Shown: positions 43,888-51,969 of the stretch, piece by piece
Layout of the letters: each line of letters begins with the position of its first letter
How positions within the stretch are numbered: the first letter of the stretch is position 1
Assembly (NCBI RefSeq): GCF_008843165.1
Contig: NZ_CP044427.1
Coordinates: 1,860,001 to 1,924,000, forward strand
Length of the DNA: 64,000 nucleotides
Direction of reading: 5' to 3'
Origin: Ornithinimicrobium pratense
Lineage (GTDB): Bacteria; Actinomycetota; Actinomycetes; Actinomycetales; Dermatophilaceae
The notes under the pieces: generated by a model
What the model was told of the DNA's origin: nothing
What the model saw: only the letters and a program-made list of their open reading frames with translations
Database searches by the model: none
Translations under genes and position numbers: made by a program

Positions 43888-44827
43888 CGAACCGCTCCCC
43901 CGCCTCCGGACGGACGCCACGGGCCCAGGCGTCCGCGTCCATCGCCTTCTTCCCGTGCGGCTGCACCTGGCCCAGCTCGACCGGCCCGCTGCCGGTGCCG
44001 ACCAGCACCCGGCGACGCTCGGCGCGGACCTCGCCGGATGCCAGCTCGCCGACGGCCGCCGGGTCGACCGGGTCCACCGCGTTCAGCGGGCCCACCTTGA
44101 TCCGCTCCCCGCGCCAGGTGGTCCACGCCCCTGGGGCCGGCGTGCAGGCCCGCACGGCCCGGTCCACGACATACGCCGGCCTGGTCCACTCCAGCCGCGC
44201 GTCGTCGACGGTGATCTTCGGCGCGTGGCTGACGCCGTCGGCCGGCTGCGGCTCCGGGACGACCGTGCCGTCCTCGAGGGCGTCCAGGGTGGCAACGAGC
44301 AGGTGGGCGCCTGAGTCCGCAAGGCGGGCCAGCAGGTCACCGCTGGTGTCGCGCGGCTGGACCGCCTCGGTGAGCCGCCCGAGCACGGGCCCGGTGTCCA
44401 GGCCCTCCTCCAGCCGGAAGGTCACCGCTCCCGTGACGTCGTCACCGGCCCGGATGGCGTGCTGCACCGGCGCCGCGCCGCGCCAGGCGGGCAGCAACGA
44501 GAAGTGCAGGTTGACCCAGCCGTGCCGCGGCAGGTGAAGCAGCGCGGGCGGGACCAGCAGGCCGTAGGCGACGACCGGGCAGGCGTCCGGGGCCCAGGAC
44601 GTAAGCTGCTCCTGTGCCTCGGGGGTCCGCAGCGTGACCGGCGTCAGCACCGGCAGCCCGGCCTCCTCAGCCACCTCGCGCACCGGGGACGGTTGCAGGC
44701 CGCGACCGCGCCCCGCCCTCGCATCTGCCCGGGTCAGGACACCGACGACCTGGTGGCGGGAGCCCAGCAGGGCCCGCAGGCTCGGGACCGCGGCCTGCGG
44801 GGTTCCCGCGAAGACGACTCTCACCAC
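43880..44827 (-). CDS. fmt: methionyl-tRNA formyltransferase
   Basis: Adds a formyl group to initiator Met-tRNA from 10-formyl-THF. 315 residues, normal length. N-terminal formyltransferase domain with [13 protein letters not shown] and the active-site [17 protein letters not shown]; the Asp of LDTGPVL is present. The C-terminal tRNA-binding OB domain follows. Start GTG at 44825-44827; the next codon is another GTG, equally possible. It overlaps the likely rsmB start by eight bases. The region upstream carries five tandem repeats (44892-45000). Confidence 0.95.
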   Translation of the reverse strand: MVRVVFAGTPQAAVPSLRALLGSRHQVVGVLTRADARAGRGRGLQPSPVREVAEEAGLPVLTPVTLRTPEAQEQLTSWAPDACPVVAYGLLVPPALLHLPRHGWVNLHFSLLPAWRGAAPVQHAIRAGDDVTGAVTFRLEEGLDTGPVLGRLTEAVQPRDTSGDLLARLADSGAHLLVATLDALEDGTVVPEPQPADGVSHAPKITVDDARLEWTRPAYVVDRAVRACTPAPGAWTTWRGERIKVGPLNAVDPVDPAAVGELASGEVRAERRRVLVGTGSGPVELGQVQPHGKKAMDADAWARGVRPEAGERFDG

Positions 44828-44891
44828 ATACCTCGCTGCCTCACCGGACGATCCTCACACACGGAGCACGGCGCGCGCCCGGCGGCCGCAG

Positions 44892-45000
44892 AGTATGTCG
44901 CCGGTTGGGGGCAGAGCGTGTCGCCCGTTGGGACATAGCGTGTCGCCGGTCGTGGGCAAAGCGTGTCGCCGGTTGGGGGCAGAGCGTGTCGCCGGTCGTG
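44892..45000. repeat. five tandem 22-23-bp repeats upstream of fmt
   Basis: Units at 44892-44914, 44915-44936, 44937-44959, 44960-44982 and 44983-45000 (last partial). Core AGCGTGTCGCCGGT is followed by TGGGGGCA or CGTGGGCA. The first unit has AGTATGTCGCCGGT, the second CGCCCGTTGGGACAT. They fill the 201-base gap between the end of the peptide-transporter ATPase gene and fmt. They are too short and too regular for CRISPR (no unique spacers). A second small repeat (GGTGGCTG twice) follows at 45003-45021. Confidence 0.9.
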
Positions 45001-45028
45001 CGGGTGGCTGGGTGGGTGGCTGTGTGCG

Positions 45029-46879
45029 TCAGGGGCGACGGTAGGGGTCGTCGCCCGAGGACTCCCCTTCGACGACGTCCCGCTCGCCGGAGATGGACTG
45101 GCGGAACAGGCTGGCGTCAGCGTGCAGCTCGACGACCTCCTCGCCCTGCTCCCGTAGCAGCTGGTGCCGCTCCCGGCGGCGCCGGTTCTGCTCGATCGGG
45201 TCCGGGACGGGTGCCGCGGCGATCAGCCGTTGGGTGTACTCCTGCGTGGGGTTCTCCATGATCTGCTCGCGCGGCCCGGCCTCGACGACCTTGCCGTTCT
45301 GAAGGACAACCACCTTGTGCGCCAGCAGGTCGACGACCGCCAGGTCGTGGCTGATGAACAGGCAGGCGAAGCCGAACTGATCCTGCAGATCGGCAAAGAT
45401 CCTCAGCACCCGCGCCTGGACCGAGACGTCCAGGGCGGAGGTCGGCTCGTCGGCCACCAGCAGCTCGGGGTCGAGGGAGAGCGCCCGGGCGACGGAGATG
45501 CGCTGGCGCTGGCCGCCGGAAACCTCGTGCGGGTAGCGGTTGTAGACCTCGCGCGGCAGCTGCACCGCGTCGAGCAGCTCATAGACCTTCTGGCGGCGCG
45601 CCTTCCTGTCACCGACCTTGTGCACCTCCATCGGCTCGGCGATGCAGTCGCCGATCGGCAGCCGCGGGTTGAGCGAGGCCGCCGGGTCCTGGAAGATCAC
45701 GCCAATACGCCGACGCAGCTTCTTGAGCTGGCGGCGGTTCATCTGGGTGAGGTCCTCGCCCAGCAGGCGGAACTCACCGCCGGAGGCCGGGATGAGCCCC
45801 AGGGCGCAGCGCCCGATCGTGGACTTGCCCGAGCCGGACTCACCGACCAGACCGACGATCTCACCCTTGCGGACCTCAAAGCTGACATCGTCAACGGCGC
45901 GGAACGGCGGCTTGCCCAGCCGCTGGTACTCGATGATGAGGTTCTTCAGGTCGATCGCCAGTGGCGCCTCGGGGTCGACCTCCTCGCGGACGTTGATGCC
46001 CATCTGACCGCGCCCGGCACCCATCCGTGGGACCGAGCCCAGCAGCATCTTGGTGTAGTCGTGCCGGGGGTGGAGCAGGACCTCCTCGGCCGTGCCCCGC
46101 TCGACGATCTCGCCCTTGAACATCACAGCTACCCGGTCGGCCATGTCGGCGACCACGCCCATGTTGTGCGTGATGAGCAGGATGCCGGTGTTGAGCTTGT
46201 CCTTCAGCGAACGCAGGAGGTCGAGGATATCGGCCTGGACGGTCACGTCGAGGGCCGTGGTGGGCTCGTCGGCGATGATCACCTTGGGGTCGCAGCTGAT
46301 CGCGATGGCGATGACCACACGCTGACGCTGGCCGCCGGAGAGCTCGTGGGGGTACTTCCTCATCTGCCGCTCGGGCTCGGGGATGCCGACCATGCCGAGC
46401 AGCTCGACCGCCCGGTCCCAGGCGCCCTGTCCACGGGCCACGCCGTGCAGCTCCATCGACTCCGTCATCTGGGTGGCGATCGTGAGCACGGGGTTCAGCG
46501 CGGTCATCGGCTCCTGGAAGACCATGGCGATGTCGTTGCCGCGCAGGCGCCGCATATTGGTCTCGGTGAGGCGGCCCACATCCCTGCCGGCCACGTTGAC
46601 CCGGCCGCCGATGGTGGCGTTGCGGGGCAGCAGGCGCATGGCGGTCATCGAGGTCACCGACTTGCCGGACCCCGACTCGCCCACGAGGGCGACGACCTCT
46701 CCGGGCCGGATCGCCAGGTCGACGCCCTTGACGGCGTGCACCGAACCGAACTCGGTGCGGAAACGGACGTCGACGTCGTCGAAGGTGAGCACGACCTCCT
46801 CACCCTCGGTGGGGGTGCCGGAGCCGGTGAAGACGGGGTCCACGGGGGTGGCGCCGTGGTTGTCGGTGGTCGCGGTCAT
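45029..46879 (-). CDS. peptide ABC transporter, fused double ATP-binding protein (DppD-DppF type)
   Basis: A 616-residue protein with two complete peptide-type NBDs in one chain. First: Walker A GESGSGKSVTS, signature LSGGQRQRVVIAIAI, Walker B VIIADEPTTALDV, H-loop ITHNMGVV. Second: Walker A GESGSGKSTIG, signature VSGGQRQRISVARAL, Walker B LLVADEPTSALDV, H-loop ISHDLAVV. It powers the importer formed by the two permeases upstream. It starts one base inside the OppC stop codon (TGATG). Last gene of the operon. Fused forms are common in actinobacteria. Confidence 0.94.
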   Translation of the reverse strand: MTATTDNHGATPVDPVFTGSGTPTEGEEVVLTFDDVDVRFRTEFGSVHAVKGVDLAIRPGEVVALVGESGSGKSVTSMTAMRLLPRNATIGGRVNVAGRDVGRLTETNMRRLRGNDIAMVFQEPMTALNPVLTIATQMTESMELHGVARGQGAWDRAVELLGMVGIPEPERQMRKYPHELSGGQRQRVVIAIAISCDPKVIIADEPTTALDVTVQADILDLLRSLKDKLNTGILLITHNMGVVADMADRVAVMFKGEIVERGTAEEVLLHPRHDYTKMLLGSVPRMGAGRGQMGINVREEVDPEAPLAIDLKNLIIEYQRLGKPPFRAVDDVSFEVRKGEIVGLVGESGSGKSTIGRCALGLIPASGGEFRLLGEDLTQMNRRQLKKLRRRIGVIFQDPAASLNPRLPIGDCIAEPMEVHKVGDRKARRQKVYELLDAVQLPREVYNRYPHEVSGGQRQRISVARALSLDPELLVADEPTSALDVSVQARVLRIFADLQDQFGFACLFISHDLAVVDLLAHKVVVLQNGKVVEAGPREQIMENPTQEYTQRLIAAAPVPDPIEQNRRRRERHQLLREQGEEVVELHADASLFRQSISGERDVVEGESSGDDPYRRP

Positions 46880-47967
46880 CAGTCAGCGGTCCTGTTCTGG
46901 CGGGGGTCGAAGGCGTCGCGGAGGCCGTCGCCGAGGAAGTTCACGCACAGGGCGATGGCCAGGATCAGCATGCCGGGCCACCAGAACAGCCAGGGGCGGG
47001 TCAGGAAGGCGTTCTGGTAGGTGGAGATGAGCAGGCCCAAAGAGGTGTCCGGGGGCTGCACGCCCCAGCCCAGGAAGGACAGCGAGGACTCGAGCAGGAT
47101 GACGGAGGCGATCGCCAGCGTGGCGCTGACGATGATCGTGCCGATCGTGTTGGGCAGGATGTGCCGGAAGATGATCCGGCCCGAGTCGGTGCCGATGGCC
47201 TCGGCTGCGGTGACGAACTCACGTTCACGCAGCGAGAGCACCTCGCCGCGGACCAGACGGGCCAGGCCGGTCCAGGTCAGCACGCTGAGCAGGACAGCCA
47301 GCGACCAGATGCCGCCGGCGTACTGGCCGACGACGGCAGCCAGCACCAGGAGCGGGATGACGATGAACAGGTCGGTGATCCGCATCAGCACGGACTCGAC
47401 CCAGCCGCGGTAGAAACCGGCGATGGCCCCGATGGTGGTGCCGATGAGGGTGGAGAGCAGGCCGACGGTGAAGGCGATGATCAGCGAGCGCTGGGTGCCG
47501 CGCATGGTCAGCGCGAAGTAGTCCTTGCCGATGGTGTCCTGGCCGAAGGGGTGCTCCCCCAGGCTGGGCGGCCACAGCTCCAGCGTCGGCCGACCCCCGT
47601 TAACCTGCGCGCTGGTGAGGATGAAGCCCTTGTCCCACCAGCCGGGGATGATCCCGTAGCCAATGGAGGTGAAGGCCATGGCAGTCACGAAGAGCAGGAA
47701 GGCGAGGGAGACGATGGCGCCCTTGTGCCGGATGAACCGTCGCCGGACCAGCTGGCCCTGGGAGTAGGACTTCTGGCTCAGGTCCAGCTTCTTCTCGACC
47801 GAGTACCTCTCCTCCAGGTCTGTGGCCGCAGCCGAGGAGTGGATCTGCTGGGGGCTGCCGGGATCGGCGGGAATCGGCATGGGGGAGAGCCCCTCGCGCC
47901 CGGACCCGGGCAGCCGGGGCTGGTCGGGGCCGGGACGCGCCCCGTCCGGGCGGTTGTTGTCAGTCAT
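46879..47967 (-). CDS. peptide ABC transporter permease (OppC/DppC type)
   Basis: A 362-residue permease. A cytoplasmic N-terminal region of about 85 residues, rich in Pro and charged residues, precedes the first helix (GAIVSLAFLLFVTAMAFTSI). The binding-protein-dependent transport signature region is EFVTAAEAIGTDSGRIIFRHILPN. The C-terminus SFLGWGVQPPDTSLG... LGDGLRDAFDPRQ is typical of OppC. It is followed directly by the ATPase gene, and preceded by OppB with 70 bases between. Confidence 0.93.
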   Translation of the reverse strand: MTDNNRPDGARPGPDQPRLPGSGREGLSPMPIPADPGSPQQIHSSAAATDLEERYSVEKKLDLSQKSYSQGQLVRRRFIRHKGAIVSLAFLLFVTAMAFTSIGYGIIPGWWDKGFILTSAQVNGGRPTLELWPPSLGEHPFGQDTIGKDYFALTMRGTQRSLIIAFTVGLLSTLIGTTIGAIAGFYRGWVESVLMRITDLFIVIPLLVLAAVVGQYAGGIWSLAVLLSVLTWTGLARLVRGEVLSLREREFVTAAEAIGTDSGRIIFRHILPNTIGTIIVSATLAIASVILLESSLSFLGWGVQPPDTSLGLLISTYQNAFLTRPWLFWWPGMLILAIALCVNFLGDGLRDAFDPRQNRTAD

Positions 47968-48037
47968 CGGGTCGTCCTCACGTGGGCGAGACGGGCGTCA
48001 GTGGCTGGGAGATGAGGGTGCGTGCTCACGTTGTCCC

Positions 48038-49570
48038 TCACCGCCGGATCCGCGGGTCGAGGAAGGCGTAGGCGATGTCGGCGACCATGTTCATGATCAC
48101 CGCGGCACCGCCGGCCACCAGGAAGTAGGCCATGACCGGGTTGGGGTCGACATTGTTGAGGCCGGCGGCGAACATCGCCCCCAGCCCACGCCAGCCGAAG
48201 ATCGTCTCGGTGATGACCGCCCCGCCCAGCAGCCCGGCGAAGTCGAAGGCCACGATGGTGGTGATCGGGATCAGCGCGTTGCGCAGCGCGTGCTTGGTGT
48301 AGACCACCCGGTCCGAGAGCCCTTTGGAGCGGGCGGTGCGGATGTAGTCCTGGTTGATCGTCTCCAGCATCGAGGCGCGGGTGTAGCGGCTGTAGGCGGC
48401 GATGGAGATGACCGTCAGCACGATGGTGGGCAGGATCAGCTGGATGCCCCAGTTGTAGATGTTCTCGTAGAACGCCAGCTCCACCCGGCCGGGGTCCAGG
48501 CGCCGCTCCCCGATGGTGGCGATCTGCCGGCCGGGGGTCCGGGCCAGGAAGCCGCTCCAGGCCGAGAGCAGGTGGTCCATAAAGATCAGGAAGGCCATGC
48601 CGACGGCGGTGCCGGCACCAACGGTCATCCCGACCCTGCGCTCATAACCGCCCATGAACCAGCCGACTGCTGCCCCCACCGCGGCGGCCAGCAGTGCCAG
48701 ACCCAGGACGACGAACCAGTTGGCCGGGTCGTCCAGGAGGGGCTGGGTGGCGAAGTAGGAGACCACGCCCAGGCCGACGACCACCAGCCCGGCGTACAGG
48801 ATCCGCCGGTTGGCCAGGCCCACCGTCATCACCAGCATGAAGGCCAGCGCCGCGAGCCCGCCGACGATCACGAGCGGGAGCCCCAGTGCGGGGCGGTGCC
48901 ACCAGTTGACCGCATCGAAGTAGCCCACGACGCCGCCGATCACGAGAGCGGTGGCGAGGAAGGTGATCACCTGGCGTCGCAGGCCACCGCCCAGCACGGC
49001 GGCCAGGATGATGCCCAGGACCATCGCGATGACGATGATGGTCACCAACGACATCGTGGGATCGCCCATCCACCGGTTGAACCGGATCGCGCCGTACTCC
49101 TTCAGCAGCACCGCCGCCCAGAAGACGGGCAGGGAGTAGAAGAGGAAGGCGGTGAAGGTCACCGCGTAGTCGAAGCCGGAGTACTGCCGGATCGCCGACA
49201 GGATGCCCAGCGTGACACCGATGATGATCGCCAGGAAGGTGGCGATGGTGACCAGCCGGAGGCTGGCCCCCGCGGCGTCCACGAGCATGGTGTTGACGTT
49301 GGCGCCGTCCCTCGTGAGCCCCCGGTCGCAGTCCAGGAGCAGGCATCGGCCCGCGCCGCCCAGCCAGGTCAGGTAGCGCTGCCACCACGGCATGTCCAGG
49401 TTCATGTTCGCGATGCGTGCATCGATGAGCTGCTGGCGGTTGTCCGCGTTGCTCTCCCACAGCTCCTCCAGCGGGTCGCCGGAGTTGATCGTCAGGAAGT
49501 ACAGCAGTGCGGAGGCGACGAGCATCACCAGCGCCGAGATGCCGATCCTTCGAAGGATGAACTGGAGCAC
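48038..49570 (-). CDS. peptide ABC transporter permease (OppB/DppB type) with inserted membrane domain
   Basis: OppB-type permease of 510 residues, against about 310 for E. coli OppB. The first part (1-170) has the N-terminal helix and helices ending FYSLPVFWAAVLLKEYGAIR. The last part (about 345-510) has the coupling region DYIRTARSKGLSDRVVYTKHALRNALIP and ends AYAFLDPRIRR. Between them, residues about 172-342 form an insertion with some six hydrophobic segments (about 174-193, 201-219, 230-250, 258-273, 285-305, 312-333) not found in the classical family. The insertion could add a membrane subdomain or bind a partner; unknown. Second gene of the operon. Confidence 0.9.
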   Translation of the reverse strand: MLQFILRRIGISALVMLVASALLYFLTINSGDPLEELWESNADNRQQLIDARIANMNLDMPWWQRYLTWLGGAGRCLLLDCDRGLTRDGANVNTMLVDAAGASLRLVTIATFLAIIIGVTLGILSAIRQYSGFDYAVTFTAFLFYSLPVFWAAVLLKEYGAIRFNRWMGDPTMSLVTIIVIAMVLGIILAAVLGGGLRRQVITFLATALVIGGVVGYFDAVNWWHRPALGLPLVIVGGLAALAFMLVMTVGLANRRILYAGLVVVGLGVVSYFATQPLLDDPANWFVVLGLALLAAAVGAAVGWFMGGYERRVGMTVGAGTAVGMAFLIFMDHLLSAWSGFLARTPGRQIATIGERRLDPGRVELAFYENIYNWGIQLILPTIVLTVISIAAYSRYTRASMLETINQDYIRTARSKGLSDRVVYTKHALRNALIPITTIVAFDFAGLLGGAVITETIFGWRGLGAMFAAGLNNVDPNPVMAYFLVAGGAAVIMNMVADIAYAFLDPRIRR

Positions 49571-49748
49571 GGGGGGGCCTTCCTGGGAGCGGGGGGCGCG
49601 CCTGCGTGGCGACCTGGCTGGTGACGAACTCTAACCCGTGCAGGCACGGTTAGCCACGACCGTTCGGGACGTTTCTTTCCACGCGCGGGGAGGGGGCAGA
49701 ACAGGGAGACGAGCGGGTCATTGACGCCACGGGAGGACGCCGGACGTA

Positions 49749-49788
49749 CCTCCGGGGCGGGAGGGGATATCCCCTCCCGCCCCGGAGG
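49749..49788 (-). terminator. perfect 18-bp stem between binding-protein and permease genes
   Basis: CCTCCGGGGCGGGAGGGG (49749-49766) and its exact complement (49771-49788) flank ATAT. It lies about 50 bases after the OppA-type stop and 180 bases before the OppB-type start. It probably gives partial termination or protects the 3' end, so that the binding protein is made in excess over the permeases. The loop itself is palindromic, so both strands form the same structure. Confidence 0.75.
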
Positions 49789-49797
49789 CGGGTGCCG

Positions 49798-49818
49798 CAG
49801 GTGGGCAGGGCCCACCTG
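49798..49818 (-). terminator. second stem-loop just after the peptide-binding-protein gene
   Basis: A 9-bp perfect stem (CAGGTGGGC/GCCCACCTG) with a 3-base loop lies 20 bases beyond the stop at 49839 and directly before the larger stem at 49749-49788. Confidence 0.6.
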
Positions 49819-49838
49819 ACGACCCTGACGTTAGAGCG

Positions 49839-51779
49839 TCAGTTGGCGCGAACCCACTGCTCGGCGTTCCACGACACACCGGTCTGGACCGTTGTGTCGC
49901 GGACGTTCTCGAGGGTGGAGTCGTAGCCGACCACACGCGGGTGAGCGAACAGCGGGATACCGTACAGCTCGTCCCACAGCGCCTTCTCGATGATCTTCAG
50001 CTGCTCCATGTGGACCTCCGGGTCCACCGAGGAAGACAGGGTGGCGAAGGCCTCGTCCACGGTCTCGCTGGAGAAGTTGCCGTAGTTCTGCAGGCCGGCG
50101 CTGCCAGTCTGGGTCTGGTAGATGTTCGCACCAGACGCGATCTGACCGGAACCGGCCCAGGCGAACAGCGCGACTTCGTAGTCACCGGCGTCGAGGTCGC
50201 CGCCCTCCTGGAAGAACTCCGCAGAGCCGGAGTCCTCGATGGTGAAGCCGACCTGGTCGCAGGAGGCCTTGATGGCCGCGACCTCGTCGGTACGGCGCGG
50301 GTTGGGGGCGGAGTAGCCGATGCGGATCGTCACGCCCTCCTCCAGGCCGGACTCGGCGAACTTCTCGGCCGCCGTCTCCAGGTCGACCTCGTCGAAGCGG
50401 CCGTCGTAGGACTCGGAGACGAGCTCGTTGTACTCCTCCTCCTGGAACGGGAACTTCTCGCGGGCGTTCATGACCACGGCGTCGGGGTTGAGCGGCGCGA
50501 TCAGGGTGTCCACGATCTGCTGGCGCGGGACGCAGTAGGCGAACGCCTCGCGGGCGGCCAGGCCACCGTTCTCGTCGGCGAAGGCGCTGGTCTCACCGAA
50601 GTTGAAGTCCAGGTGCTCCCAGGTCATCGAGTCACCGGTCTGGTGGGTGATCGAGTCGCCGGCGTTCTCCATCTGGGCGATGGTGTCAACGGTGGCCTGG
50701 GGGCTGATGACGTCGATGTCACCGTTGATCAGAGCCTGGACGTGGGTGTCCGGGGCCGCGAAGACGAACTCCAGGGTGCCGGTCGCCGGGGGGGTGCCCC
50801 AGTAGTTCTCGTTCGGCACCAGCGCCAGGCTCGACCCGGTCTGCCAGGACGCACCCTCCAGCGTGTACGGGCCGGAGGACGGCACCAGCGACTCGTCCTC
50901 AACCTGGTAGTTGGGGAAGTTCCAGCCGGTGTTCCAGAACTCAGCGACCTGGTTGACCGTCTCACCCTCGCCGTCGAGGATCGCCTGGGCCAGCTCATCG
51001 GAGGACAGGCCCCCCTGCTCGGCAGCGATGTGCGAGGGCAGCGCTCCGCCGACCGCGATCTCCCAGTCCGGGTAGGGCTCGGGGTAGACGACGGTGAAGG
51101 TCTTGCTGCCGACCTCGGTCTCCAGGACGTCCGGGGCGTAGACGGACCAGTTGCTCACCGGGTCGAACTCGCCGGCGTTGTCGTCGCCCTCGCCGAACAG
51201 GGAGTCCGGGTTGGTGGAGGCCCAGGTGAGCAGGTAGTCGTTGGAGGTGATGTCGGTGCCGTCGGACCAGACCGCGTCATCGGAGATGGTGTACTCGATG
51301 GTCAGCGGGTCCTCGGAGACCATGTCGTAGGTGCCGTAGGTCTCGTCGGGGTAGACGGTGCCGTCGGTGCCCCAGTACCAGAAGCTCGAGATCAGCTGGT
51401 TGTTGACGACCGAGTTGTAGGTCGAGTTGGTCGCCGACGTGGTGTCGTTGTACGAGTTGTACTGCTCAGCACCGGTCGAGAAGGTCACGGTGTCGTCGTT
51501 GGTGGTGACGTCGCCGAGGTCGGCCTTGGCGGTGTCACCCTCCTCACCCATCTCCTGGCCGCCGTCGGTGGCGGTCTCGGTGTCGGTGTCGGTGCCGCCC
51601 GTCTCGGTGTCGGTGTCACCCGTCTCGTCGTCCGCGTCCGCGCCGGCGTCGGCGTCGGTGTCGACGTCCGTGGCGGTCTCGTCGGGAGTCGTGGTCTCGT
51701 CACCTGAGTCCGACGTGCAGCCGGCCAGCACCAGGGCCCCTGCAGCCACAACGGCCATGGTTGCGCGCCTGATCTTCAA
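49839..51779 (-). CDS. peptide ABC transporter substrate-binding lipoprotein (OppA/DppA type)
   Basis: Family 5 extracellular solute-binding protein, 646 residues. Signal peptide with lipobox VLAGC (Cys21 lipidated). Residues about 22-95 are a linker made almost only of Thr, Asp, Glu, Gly and Ala. The binding fold begins near VTFSTGAEQYNSYND. TTG start at 51777-51779 is set by AGGAGG four bases upstream; the first ATG is seven codons later with no such site and would shorten the signal peptide n-region. It heads the operon whose permease and ATPase genes follow after two stem-loops. Confidence 0.94.
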   Translation of the reverse strand: MKIRRATMAVVAAGALVLAGCTSDSGDETTTPDETATDVDTDADAGADADDETGDTDTETGGTDTDTETATDGGQEMGEEGDTAKADLGDVTTNDDTVTFSTGAEQYNSYNDTTSATNSTYNSVVNNQLISSFWYWGTDGTVYPDETYGTYDMVSEDPLTIEYTISDDAVWSDGTDITSNDYLLTWASTNPDSLFGEGDDNAGEFDPVSNWSVYAPDVLETEVGSKTFTVVYPEPYPDWEIAVGGALPSHIAAEQGGLSSDELAQAILDGEGETVNQVAEFWNTGWNFPNYQVEDESLVPSSGPYTLEGASWQTGSSLALVPNENYWGTPPATGTLEFVFAAPDTHVQALINGDIDVISPQATVDTIAQMENAGDSITHQTGDSMTWEHLDFNFGETSAFADENGGLAAREAFAYCVPRQQIVDTLIAPLNPDAVVMNAREKFPFQEEEYNELVSESYDGRFDEVDLETAAEKFAESGLEEGVTIRIGYSAPNPRRTDEVAAIKASCDQVGFTIEDSGSAEFFQEGGDLDAGDYEVALFAWAGSGQIASGANIYQTQTGSAGLQNYGNFSSETVDEAFATLSSSVDPEVHMEQLKIIEKALWDELYGIPLFAHPRVVGYDSTLENVRDTTVQTGVSWNAEQWVRAN

Positions 51780-51869
51780 TGTTCCTCCTAGTGAAAGGTC
51801 GCCGCCCGTCCAGCCACATCAGATCGAGGGCTGGTCACGCATACGGCGAACCCGGGGGGTTGCCAGATG

Positions 51870-51899
51870 AACATAGACAGGTCGGGACCCGTTTGACCA
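51870..51899 (-). promoter_or_regulatory. candidate promoter of the peptide-transporter operon
   Basis: Minus-strand TGGTCA (-35, 51894-51899) and TATGTT (-10, 51870-51875) with an 18-base spacer, about 90 bases upstream of the TTG start. The -35 is a moderate match, as expected for an activated promoter. Confidence 0.5.
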
Positions 51900-51904
51900 C
51901 CTTC

Positions 51905-51931
51905 GTGTCCACACGGTGACCTGATCGTTAC
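51905..51931 (-). promoter_or_regulatory. candidate GlnR-type operator, three 11-bp-phased half-sites
   Basis: Minus-strand GTAAC (51927-51931), GTCAC (51916-51920) and GACAC (51905-51909), each separated by exactly six bases, end five bases before the -35 box. GlnR of actinobacteria binds gTnAC/GaAAC half-sites with this 11-bp period. A related element stands upstream of the Liv binding-protein gene. Confidence 0.5.
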
Positions 51932-51969
51932 GGATTTGAGACTTCCGGGGGCATTCCCGCCCTGTCCTG

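Noticed and set aside
44892..45000. CRISPR array
   Set aside because: Repeats are directly abutting with no unique spacers and no cas genes nearby.
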